From an uncultured Fretibacterium sp. (GTDB lineage Bacteria > Synergistota > Synergistia > Synergistales > Aminobacteriaceae), in contig CAMHMH010000001.1 in NCBI GenBank assembly GCA_946186205.1, forward strand, positions 434,001 through 498,000: a stretch of 64,000 bases of DNA. The letters are read 5' to 3'. Both the position numbers and the translations under genes were made by a program. Every line of letters begins with the position of its first letter. Position 1 is the first letter of the stretch. Shown piece after piece: positions 27,013 to 34,603 of the stretch. The notes beneath the pieces were generated by a model, which saw nothing but the letters and a program-made list of their open reading frames with translations, had not been told where the DNA came from and ran no database searches.

Positions 27013-27543
27013 TTGCATAGCGTTGCATTAATCGTTGATGCTGTATTAGGTATTATGCTCATATTTTTTCTGTACCGGGGACTCGTGAACGGATTCTCAG
27101 GCGAGGTGATCGGCCTCGTGGGATTCTTTGTGAGTACGTTCTGCGCGTGGAAGTTCTGCGACCCTGCTGTCGAAATCGCAATGAGATATATTGATGACCC
27201 GGCTTTTGACCGTAATATTCTGTCGCTTGCGTGCGCTCTTGGAATATTCTTCACGGTTCAGATCATTTTCGCGGTTATCGGATTCATTCTCTCGTGGATG
27301 GTGAAAGTGACTCAGCTTTCTGTTACTGATCACGTTTTCGGATTTCTCGTAGGCTTCCTCAAAGTCGCATTCATTACGCTGATTGTTTACGCGCTCTTGT
27401 CGTCATTCCCGAAATTGATTCCGACTGAATGGATGTCTGAAAGCTGGTTCATGAAGGGAGCTTCTTACGTTTGGCCGCCAATCCGGGACATATTGCAGGA
27501 GCGCGGCATAATCGACTTCAGGGCATTGACGGGCGCGGTGTAG
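27013..27543 (+). CDS. CvpA family membrane protein
   Basis: 176 residues with four predicted helices; the N-terminal DAVLGIMLIFFLYRGLVNGF and GEVIGLVGFFVS match the CvpA/colicin V production family. TTG start at 27013 with AAGGTGA SD. Immediately followed (no gap) by mutS2, a common pairing in this type of genome. Function of the family is poorly defined. Confidence 0.85.
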   Translation: MHSVALIVDAVLGIMLIFFLYRGLVNGFSGEVIGLVGFFVSTFCAWKFCDPAVEIAMRYIDDPAFDRNILSLACALGIFFTVQIIFAVIGFILSWMVKVTQLSVTDHVFGFLVGFLKVAFITLIVYALLSSFPKLIPTEWMSESWFMKGASYVWPPIRDILQERGIIDFRALTGAV

Positions 27544-29898
27544 ATGAGAATATCACAAAGCACAGCAGAAATATTAGAGCTTGAGAAAAATTTGCTCCCC
27601 TTCCGTGAAAGATTGCGAGGCGGATTAGGGGAGTTAATTTTAGGCTCATTGACTCCGGCTGAAGATTACGACTCATTGCGCGGCCGTGTGAAATTGTTGC
27701 GTGAATGGCTGGACATGGCCGACCATAACGGGGAGTTCAAGTTCAACGCGACTCTTGACTCTGTATCAGCAATGTTCCCGAACGCAAAGAGAAGCGGAAT
27801 TTTGTCGGGTGAAGAGCTGCTGAAAGTCCGGGCTGTTCTCTCGTGCGCGAAAAGAATCCGTGAAGGACTCTCGGAGGTCTCGAAAAATTACGGAGCTGTT
27901 GAGGCATTAAGACGGAGCATAGGAGACTTCACGCCGGAAATTGACTCGCTGAATGTCATTGAGGACTCCGGGAGACTCTCTGACAACTCATCGCACAGGC
28001 TCTCAATAATCCGTGAAGAGTTAGAGAATCTCAAGCGTAACGGAAGACGAATAGCGCAGAAACTTTTTGAGGACTCCGACATCACTAACATGTTGCAGGA
28101 ACGCTCGCTTTCATGGCGGGACGGAAGATTTTTGCTGCTGGTACGACAGGAATATATCAACCGTTTTCCCGGACTCGCTGTTGAACGTTCAGCGTCAGGA
28201 AATTCCGTTTACATGGAGCCGAAATCATTATCACGAGTCAACAACGACTTAATCATTAAGACGAAAGACGAGCAGGACGAGGAGCGGTTAATCCTTCTCG
28301 AACTCACAAGAAAAATTTTGTCCCGCGAGAATGCAATCATCAACGCAGAAAAAGTTATAGGAACGTTAGACCTTCTTTGTGTTTGCGATGACCTCATCAG
28401 AAATAAACATTGGGTAATCCCGGAGCTGTCAGCAAAAAAAATGTTCAGGCTTGTTGATGCGCGTCATCCTATGCTGAAAGATAAAGCAGTCCCAGTGTCA
28501 GTCTCATGCGGCGAGAACTTTTCGACACTCGTAATAACAGGCTCAAACACCGGCGGAAAAACCGTAACGCTAAAGACAGCAGGAGTCATGACGGCTATTG
28601 CGTGGCTTGGACTTCCATTGCCGGCGAGGGACGGAACATTGATAGGGACATTTGACGCGATATATGAAGACATAGGAGACGAACAGAGCATAGAGCAAAA
28701 TTTATCGACATTCAGCGCGCACTTGCAGAAGATCATTCACATTCTCAATGACTCAACAGACTCATCACTCGTATTGCTTGACGAACTCGGAGCAGGCACA
28801 GATCCTCACGAGGGGGCGGCATTAGGTGTTGCGATTCTTGAGACGCTCAAGCAAAAGGGATGTATCACACTCGCAACGACTCACCACAACCCTATAAAGC
28901 AGTACGCATTGACGACGGAAGGAGTCGAGACTGCGAGCATGGAGTTTGACATACAGAAGTTGCAGCCGACGTACAGACTCTTGATGGGAATCCCCGGACG
29001 AAGCAGCGCATTATTGATCGCACGGCGTTACGGAATGCCGGAGGAAGTTTTGAGACTGGCTCAGGGTGAACTAGACTCGCGTGAAGTTACCGCTGAAGAT
29101 ATTATGAGCGAGCTTAACGAACGAAAAGCCGCCCTCGATACAGCAGAAAGACAAGTGCATACGGCCATGAAGGAAGCAGAAGACCTCAAGCGTGCGTATC
29201 AGTCAAGAGTGAAGGAGATCGACACACAGCGCGACAAGATCATGCAGGCCGCCGACCGTAAAGCCGAGAAGTTTATCTCACAGGCTGAGGAAACGTCGAA
29301 AGAAATCATACGCAGTGTTGAGGAGTCAGCGAGGGACATTGCGAGAAAAGGTTACAACGTGAAGAGAAGAGAGCTTAAAACGTTAAGAGGAGTCATAGAC
29401 AAGAGACATCAAAAACGAACGGAGCGAGAGATTCAGAACAGCCCGAAACCTTTTGAGCCTGCGCCGGGAGTCACAGCGATGGTAGCGGGAAGCGGCATTG
29501 TAGGAATCATCAGCGAGATTCGCAACGGACGCGCATACATGACAGCCGGGCCGATGAGTGTTGACGTTCCATTGAGCCAGCTAATAGCGACGGACAAGAA
29601 AGCCCAGGTTGCGACTCCTCCGCAGGATACAACGAGGCTTCCGCGAGCTGAGACAGTGCCGTCATCAATCATGGTTCGGGGAATGCTCGTAGCTGAAGCG
29701 ATGCCATTGGTCGCGAATTACCTCGATAAGGCGTACAGGTCAAATCATTCTGTCGTAACGATCATTCACGGACGTGGTGAAGGAATTTTGCGGCGGGAAG
29801 TACACGCGCTTCTGTCGAGATTGAAATACGTGAAAAGCTACCGGCTAGGTGTTGAAGGTGAAGGCGGCTATGGAGTAACGATTGTAGAGTTTAAGTAG
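27544..29898 (+). CDS. mutS2: Endonuclease MutS2
   Basis: 784 residues. MutS ATPase core: ITGSNTGGKTVTLKT (Walker A), EQSIEQNLSTFSAH, LLDELGAGTDPHEGA (Walker B), LATTHHNPIKQYAL. Then a long coiled coil (about 510-640) and a C-terminal Smr nuclease domain with IIHGRGEGILRREVH. MutS2 suppresses recombination or rescues collided ribosomes in relatives. Starts directly at the cvpA stop. Confidence 0.95.
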   Translation: MRISQSTAEILELEKNLLPFRERLRGGLGELILGSLTPAEDYDSLRGRVKLLREWLDMADHNGEFKFNATLDSVSAMFPNAKRSGILSGEELLKVRAVLSCAKRIREGLSEVSKNYGAVEALRRSIGDFTPEIDSLNVIEDSGRLSDNSSHRLSIIREELENLKRNGRRIAQKLFEDSDITNMLQERSLSWRDGRFLLLVRQEYINRFPGLAVERSASGNSVYMEPKSLSRVNNDLIIKTKDEQDEERLILLELTRKILSRENAIINAEKVIGTLDLLCVCDDLIRNKHWVIPELSAKKMFRLVDARHPMLKDKAVPVSVSCGENFSTLVITGSNTGGKTVTLKTAGVMTAIAWLGLPLPARDGTLIGTFDAIYEDIGDEQSIEQNLSTFSAHLQKIIHILNDSTDSSLVLLDELGAGTDPHEGAALGVAILETLKQKGCITLATTHHNPIKQYALTTEGVETASMEFDIQKLQPTYRLLMGIPGRSSALLIARRYGMPEEVLRLAQGELDSREVTAEDIMSELNERKAALDTAERQVHTAMKEAEDLKRAYQSRVKEIDTQRDKIMQAADRKAEKFISQAEETSKEIIRSVEESARDIARKGYNVKRRELKTLRGVIDKRHQKRTEREIQNSPKPFEPAPGVTAMVAGSGIVGIISEIRNGRAYMTAGPMSVDVPLSQLIATDKKAQVATPPQDTTRLPRAETVPSSIMVRGMLVAEAMPLVANYLDKAYRSNHSVVTIIHGRGEGILRREVHALLSRLKYVKSYRLGVEGEGGYGVTIVEFK

Positions 29899-29902
29899 TG
29901 AG

Positions 29903-29934
29903 TTCCCTCTGTGATGAGCAGGGGGAATTTTTTT
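29903..29934 (+). terminator. Terminator of mutS2
   Basis: TTCCCTCT, GTGATGAGC loop, AGGGGGAA followed by seven T. Confidence 0.88.
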
Positions 29935-29943
29935 GCGAGGGGA

Positions 29944-29977
29944 TAAAAGAAGAGTCCCTCATAGGCGTGAGAGACTC
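29944..29977 (-). terminator. Probable terminator of the pilin gene
   Basis: Minus strand GAGTCTCTCA, short loop, TGAGGGACTC then TTCTTTTAT. Confidence 0.65.
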
Positions 29978-30025
29978 TAAATGTATTGTGTTGTTTGGTT
30001 ATAGGTTGTCGATTGTGTTGTGTGA

Positions 30026-30604
30026 TTATGAGTTAGGTGTAGCAGCTACTGATTCGATTGCGCCGTTCCACAGTGTAACTTTGAATGCGCCTGTCCTTAC
30101 ACGATCCCCGGCTTCTTGTTCTATAGTTTGAGCAACGCCGGGTGTATCAGTTTCATTTTGATATGCAGGATTAGGCACTGTTATTTTTTCTCCGTTGTAA
30201 TCACCATAGCCCTTGATTTTCGCCAGAGACGTTTTGATTGCTTCAGCTTCACCGTCATTCGAGAAGTCTACAGTAATTGCCCATTTTGTTCGGCCTGCAT
30301 CGCTGTTGTCTGTTACGACTATGTATTTAATGTCTCCCTTCTGGAAATCCCTCCACGTAGGAATATACGCATCAAGCACAGTCGTTGTTGTAGCACTAGC
30401 AAGCGTGCTGGATTCTTCCATGTGTTCGGTGTAATACTGAGATGCAGCATTCTTCATTGCTTCTACGTTGTTCGCTATCATTGCGGCTTTTGCTTTTGCT
30501 GTTGACCCGCTTATGCTCGCTGTCATTGCCGCTGTGAGTGTTGCAAGAATTGCCACGACGATTAACAGTTCAACCAATGTGAATCCTTTGCGTGCTTTCT
30601 TCAT
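30026..30604 (-). CDS. Type IV pilin / pseudopilin
   Basis: 192 residues. Class III signal KKARKG-FTLVELLIVVAIL: cleavage after Gly, Phe+1 and Glu+5 present, followed by the hydrophobic assembly helix; the rest is a Thr/Ala-rich globular domain. Substrate for a prepilin peptidase and a type IV pilus or type II secretion machine; none of those genes is in the window, so it is an orphan. SD GGAGG precedes ATG 30604. Confidence 0.92.
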   Translation of the reverse strand: MKKARKGFTLVELLIVVAILATLTAAMTASISGSTAKAKAAMIANNVEAMKNAASQYYTEHMEESSTLASATTTTVLDAYIPTWRDFQKGDIKYIVVTDNSDAGRTKWAITVDFSNDGEAEAIKTSLAKIKGYGDYNGEKITVPNPAYQNETDTPGVAQTIEQEAGDRVRTGAFKVTLWNGAIESVAATPNS

Positions 30605-30933
30605 GTGAATCTTTCCTCCTGTGATTTTTTCCTTGTCTCATCCGCCGCCTATTAACAGATGAGTCCTTCTTGCAGACTGGTTACTGCAAACTCCTTGACG
30701 CTTGTTGCTTGTTACTGTTGAAACATGAAAAATTTTTTGCACACAACTAATTCACATAATCCCTTGCCTTTGTGATATAATTTCTTCAGAGACAAATTTA
30801 GAGACAAAGGATATGCATCGCACTAATTGTATGCGTTAATTTTTGGTAAGCAGATTATAGCATAAACTTTGTCTTTTTTGTTGTACCCTCACATAAATTT
30901 TTCACACTCAAATTTTCAGCGTTACGAAAAAAT
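30605..30933. other. 329-bp intergenic region without a gene
   Basis: Holds an inverted repeat TTGCAG-N8-CTGCAA (30670-30689) upstream of the pilin gene, a possible operator. On the plus strand TATAAT (30776-30781) is followed by GCATcGCAC...TTGTATGC, a weak hairpin. No SD-led reading frame was found. A small RNA is possible but not demonstrable. Confidence 0.35.
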
Positions 30934-31356
30934 CTATATGTCTTCAGTGAGTTTATTGTTCCTCATGTCAAAGTCTCCTAACTTCATCAGCTCACCTTTC
31001 ATTTTCCTGAAAGCAGCGGAGTTAATATTGTGCGTTTTTGCTTTGCTTGAAACTATTCTGAAATGCGGTTTATAGCCTCTGAGATACTGCTTCAATTTTT
31101 GGTATGTTGCTAGTAACTGTTCGGCAGCCTCGTTTGTTTTGTTCCCCTTAAGCTCGATAAGATACGCCGTATTTTTGTCCTCATTCATAACAATATAATC
31201 ACATGCTTTTTGCTGTATTAATATTTTCCCGTCAACTTTATACTGTATCACCCTGCACTTGCCTGTATTGAGTCCTGTGTGCCTGCGTCCGTTTTCTTCA
31301 GAGACTACTTTTGATCTGTTATCGTCAGATTCGGGCGTGTAATTATTCAGGGGCAT
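30934..31356 (-). CDS. Small PD-(D/E)XK-like nuclease, partner of the ABC ATPase
   Basis: 140 residues, not matched to a named family. A PD-(D/E)XK-type core can be read: ACDYIVMNED (Asp), YLIELKGNK (E-x-K) and AAEQLLATYQKL (Q-x3-Y motif seen in RecB-like nucleases), with a preceding beta-rich segment. Translation is coupled to the upstream ATPase by TAATG overlap, and SD GGAGG lies in the end of that gene. The pairing suggests an ATPase-gated nuclease, as in several anti-phage systems; this is inference. Confidence 0.7.
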   Translation of the reverse strand: MPLNNYTPESDDNRSKVVSEENGRRHTGLNTGKCRVIQYKVDGKILIQQKACDYIVMNEDKNTAYLIELKGNKTNEAAEQLLATYQKLKQYLRGYKPHFRIVSSKAKTHNINSAAFRKMKGELMKLGDFDMRNNKLTEDI

Positions 31357-32687
31357 TATGATTTTTCCTCCGTACAGTCAATTTCAAGAAGAGAGTCATA
31401 CTCATCGTTAATTACATCTGAAATGCCGTCTATAATCTCGTTCCTTATCTGCTTCATGTCATGGTCTGTGCAGTCCTCAATACGTCCTCCCTTCACGAAC
31501 CACGCGCTGAATTTTCCGTAGTCAATCCATAATGACGGCGGAATGATCTTCGCGGCCTCGTTCTTTTTCGCTGTCTTTGTGAATGATGAAGCGTAAAGAA
31601 GATTATTCAGCGTTCCCAAAACATATGGGCTGTGAGTCGTAACAAGAACTGAATGACCCTGATTGCAGACGAGCGATATTAATTCGGTGATGTGCTTCTG
31701 CGAGGAAGGAAAGAGATGCGATTCAGGCTCCTCAATTATGAACATGGCCGGTTTGCCGCTGATAAGGTAATAGAAAAGCAGATTGGTAACCCACAAAGAG
31801 TCCTGCTGTCCCGATGAAGCAAAGCTGAGGCTGACATATTTCCCGTCATCAAGAATTATTCTCTCTTCGCCGTTCTCGGTCTTGTATTTTCCGCAAAGCA
31901 CCTTGTGAATGAGTCCCTGCGCTGTTTGCCATGACTGCGGAACATTGCTGCCTGTGCTGTAGTAATCTACTATCCCTTCAAGGCCGCCGGAAAATTCTCC
32001 CTTTATCGCTGACTGCCTCTCCATGTAGCTTTGTGTGCAGTAATCTATCGTGCTGTCCTGTGCGCTTCCTCTGAAACCCAAAACAGGATAAAAGCGAATG
32101 GAATTTGAGAACAGAGTCAGCATACTTCTTCCCGACGGTATATATACAGTCTCAAAATTATCATTGAACGCATTGTTTATTTCTGCCCGGATCTGTGCAA
32201 ACGGAATCTTCATCATCTCTGCATACTCTAAGCTGAGTCCGCGCTTGTCATATTCGTTAATAAAATCCGTAAGCGGTCTGCTCAGTTCTACATGAAGAAT
32301 CTTTCTCCCTGATGATTTTGCGTTTATCAGCCTCACGGTAATACTATATTCATTCGTGTAATGGTAACTGACTCTCATGCCGTCCCGAAATTCGCTCACA
32401 GAATAGCCGAATGTCCTGAGAAATTTTCTGCGGAGAGTCTCCCTCAATATTTTTATCAGCGGCTTGTTCCTGTCATTCTGAACCGGAACTGAAGAAGGGC
32501 TGAAGCGGTCAATGAATTTATCCCGGACAGCTTCAAACATATCATCTTTCACCGTTCTGAAGTAATATATCGCCTTTGCTATTGTGCTTTTTCCCGAAGC
32601 CTGCTCGCCAGTCATCACCATAAAGGGACAGCAATTAATTTCGCATTCATCTACAGGACCGAGATTGCGTAATGAGAGTCTGTGCAT
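31356..32687 (-). CDS. OLD-like/AAA_15 ABC-type ATPase
   Basis: 443 residues. Walker A MTGEQASGKST at the N-terminus, ABC-signature-like FASSGQQDSLW, Walker B MFIIEEPESHLFP and H-loop VTTHSPYVLGTLN: the SMC/OLD-type ATPase found in defence ATPases (PtuA, AriA and relatives). No TOPRIM domain follows, so it differs from OLD nucleases; the nuclease is supplied by the next gene. ATG 32687 (MHRLSLRNLGP) has SD GGAG; an upstream in-frame start at 32717 does not. Divergent from the leu operon. Confidence 0.85.
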   Translation of the reverse strand: MHRLSLRNLGPVDECEINCCPFMVMTGEQASGKSTIAKAIYYFRTVKDDMFEAVRDKFIDRFSPSSVPVQNDRNKPLIKILRETLRRKFLRTFGYSVSEFRDGMRVSYHYTNEYSITVRLINAKSSGRKILHVELSRPLTDFINEYDKRGLSLEYAEMMKIPFAQIRAEINNAFNDNFETVYIPSGRSMLTLFSNSIRFYPVLGFRGSAQDSTIDYCTQSYMERQSAIKGEFSGGLEGIVDYYSTGSNVPQSWQTAQGLIHKVLCGKYKTENGEERIILDDGKYVSLSFASSGQQDSLWVTNLLFYYLISGKPAMFIIEEPESHLFPSSQKHITELISLVCNQGHSVLVTTHSPYVLGTLNNLLYASSFTKTAKKNEAAKIIPPSLWIDYGKFSAWFVKGGRIEDCTDHDMKQIRNEIIDGISDVINDEYDSLLEIDCTEEKS

Positions 32688-32765
32688 GATATTTTCTCCG
32701 TGTGTGATTTTCTGCATATGTTAAATTAATCACGCCTAAAACGCAAAGCATACGCCCATAAATTT

Positions 32766-32794
32766 TTGACACATACATTTTTTGACTGTACAAT
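32766..32794 (+). promoter_or_regulatory. Promoter of the leucine operon
   Basis: TTGACA (32766-32771), 17-base spacer, TACAAT (32789-32794). Expected start ~32801, about 33 bases before the leader peptide. Confidence 0.85.
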
Positions 32795-32833
32795 ACTTCC
32801 GCAAAAATCCAAAACAAAAAGGAGACTCAAAGA

Positions 32834-32917
32834 ATGATTAACGCTTTCACACCGACAGCACTCGCACTACTTTTGCATTCTGAGAATCTCCGGGATGCAG
32901 AAATTTTCAGCGCATAA
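32834..32917 (+). CDS. leuL: leu leader peptide (27 residues)
   Basis: ATG 32834 with SD AAGGAG 9 bases upstream encodes a 27-residue peptide with a leucine-rich core (TALALLLHSENL) using CTC, CTA, CTT, TTG and CTC codons, then stops with TAA. It lies between a strong promoter and a strong terminator ahead of leuA: the classic arrangement for ribosome-mediated attenuation. Stalling at Leu codons when charged tRNA-Leu is scarce would favour readthrough. Too short for usual gene calling. Confidence 0.8.
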   Translation: MINAFTPTALALLLHSENLRDAEIFSA

Positions 32918-32944
32918 AACCGCACAGCAAATCAGCAAACGATG

Positions 32945-32990
32945 ACGGGGATTCTGAGACAATCACAAAAAGTTTCAGACCCCGTTTTTT
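32945..32990 (+). terminator. Attenuator terminator of the leu operon
   Basis: ACGGGG - TCTGAGAC - loop - GTTTCAGA - CCCCGT followed by six T. The proximal strand TTCTGAGA also occurs in the leader peptide at about 32879-32886 and could pair with GTTTCAGA instead, offering an alternative fold. Confidence 0.85.
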
Positions 32991-33010
32991 GTTGCACAGG
33001 AGGAATCGCA

Positions 33011-34543
33011 ATGAACAGAGTAAAAATTTTCGACACAACATTAAGAGATGGTGAGCAGTCGCCCGGATGCAGCATGAACTTGAGCGAGAAAATTGTCATG
33101 GCACGTCAGCTTGAGAAGCTCGGAGTCGACATCATAGAGGCCGGGTTCGCAATCGCTTCACCGATGGACTTCAAGAGCATTCAGGCAATTGCTTCAGCCG
33201 CGCCAAACTGCATAATCGCAAGCCTCGCACGCTGCAACACTCGCGACATTGATACGGCGTGGGAAGCTGTCAAGGACGCAAAGAAACCACGCATTCACGT
33301 TTTCATAGCAACGAGTGATGTTCACATGCAGTACAAGTTACGCATGACTCGCGAGCAGGTACTCTCAACAATCACCGAGATGGTTTCATACGCAAAGGCA
33401 AAATGCGAGGACATAGAATTTTCCGCTGAGGACGCTTCACGCTCTGACCGTGAGTTTTTAGCGCAGTGCTTCACGAACGCAATCGCAGCAGGAGCAAACA
33501 CAATCAACGTTCCCGATACTGTAGGCTATTCGACACCGCAAGAAATGAGCGCGTTAATCTCGTACCTGAAAGAACACGTGCAGGGAATCGACTCGGTAGT
33601 CATATCCGTGCACTGCCATAACGATTTAGGGATGGGAGTCGCAAACTCGTTAGCGTGCGTAAAGGCCGGGGCGACTCAGGTTGAATGCACTGTGAACGGA
33701 ATCGGTGAGCGCGCCGGGAATGCTTCACTTGAAGAGATAGCAATGGCGATTCGGACTCGTCATGATTATTATGAAGCTGAGACGGGAATCAACACGCGCG
33801 AGATTTACAGGTCATGCAGACTCTTAAGCAACATAATCGGAGTCGCAATATCTCCTACAAAGCCCATTGTCGGAGCAAACGCATTCGCACACGAGGCAGG
33901 CATTCACCAGCACGGAATGATAACGAACGCACAGACCTACGAAATCATGAACCCGGACGAAATCGGAGTCCCTCACCGCGCGTTAGTGTTGGGCAAACAT
34001 TCAGGCAAGCACGCAATACGCGACAGGCTCGAAGCGATGGGCTATGAGATTTCCGATGATGATCTTGAAGACATATTCACGAGGTTCAAGAAACTTGCTG
34101 ACGAGAAGAAGACAATCACAAGCTCAGACCTTGAAGCATTGACTCTTCACCGCTCAAGAATCACACGCCCTGAAGGCAGCACCGCTTCAACATGCAGGCT
34201 CATCAGCCACTCGATAACATCAGGCAGCGACATTCCGAAAATCTCATACGTGAAACTTACGCGGGACAATAACATTCTTGAGGGAGTCGAATACGGCGCG
34301 GGGCCTCTTGACGCAGCATTCAAGGCCGTGAACAAAATGCTCGGAGTCGACGCAAGGTTAGAGGATTTCAGCGTGAGGGCAGTTACTGAAGGAGAAGACT
34401 CAATCGGCGAGGCTGTCGTGAAGATTTCGAGCGCGTCAACTGGTGAGATGTATACAGGCTCAGGGATAAGCACGGACATAGTAGAAGCGTCATTGCAGGC
34501 ATATATCAACGGCGTGAATAAAATGTTCGAGGCAGGAGAGTAG
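33011..34543 (+). CDS. leuA: 2-isopropylmalate synthase
   Basis: First committed step of leucine synthesis: condensation of 2-oxoisovalerate with acetyl-CoA. IFDTTLRDGEQSPGCSM opening, metal-binding VHCHNDLGMGVAN, NGIGERAGNASLEE; C-terminal allosteric domain (about 390-510, YVKLTRDNNILEG) for leucine feedback. 510 residues. ATG 33011 has SD AGGAGG; the longer frame from 32942 would translate the terminator hairpin and is rejected. Followed by a terminator, so leuCD are not simply co-transcribed with it. Confidence 0.96.
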   Translation: MNRVKIFDTTLRDGEQSPGCSMNLSEKIVMARQLEKLGVDIIEAGFAIASPMDFKSIQAIASAAPNCIIASLARCNTRDIDTAWEAVKDAKKPRIHVFIATSDVHMQYKLRMTREQVLSTITEMVSYAKAKCEDIEFSAEDASRSDREFLAQCFTNAIAAGANTINVPDTVGYSTPQEMSALISYLKEHVQGIDSVVISVHCHNDLGMGVANSLACVKAGATQVECTVNGIGERAGNASLEEIAMAIRTRHDYYEAETGINTREIYRSCRLLSNIIGVAISPTKPIVGANAFAHEAGIHQHGMITNAQTYEIMNPDEIGVPHRALVLGKHSGKHAIRDRLEAMGYEISDDDLEDIFTRFKKLADEKKTITSSDLEALTLHRSRITRPEGSTASTCRLISHSITSGSDIPKISYVKLTRDNNILEGVEYGAGPLDAAFKAVNKMLGVDARLEDFSVRAVTEGEDSIGEAVVKISSASTGEMYTGSGISTDIVEASLQAYINGVNKMFEAGE

Positions 34544-34558
34544 AAGAGAGAAGAAAGA

Positions 34559-34590
34559 GTCCCCGTCAAGTTTAGGCGGGGATTTTTTTT
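34559..34590 (+). terminator. Terminator of leuA
   Basis: CCCCG...CGGGG hairpin followed by eight T. Confidence 0.9.
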
Positions 34591-34603
34591 GCGTGAGTGC
34601 GGG

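Noticed and set aside
30750-30860. Small RNA gene downstream of TATAAT at 30776
   Set aside because: No good -35, no clear terminator and only a weak hairpin; left as a note in the intergenic entry.
32942-33010. Upstream in-frame start of leuA
   Set aside because: It would translate the attenuator hairpin and lacks an SD; ATG 33011 has AGGAGG.
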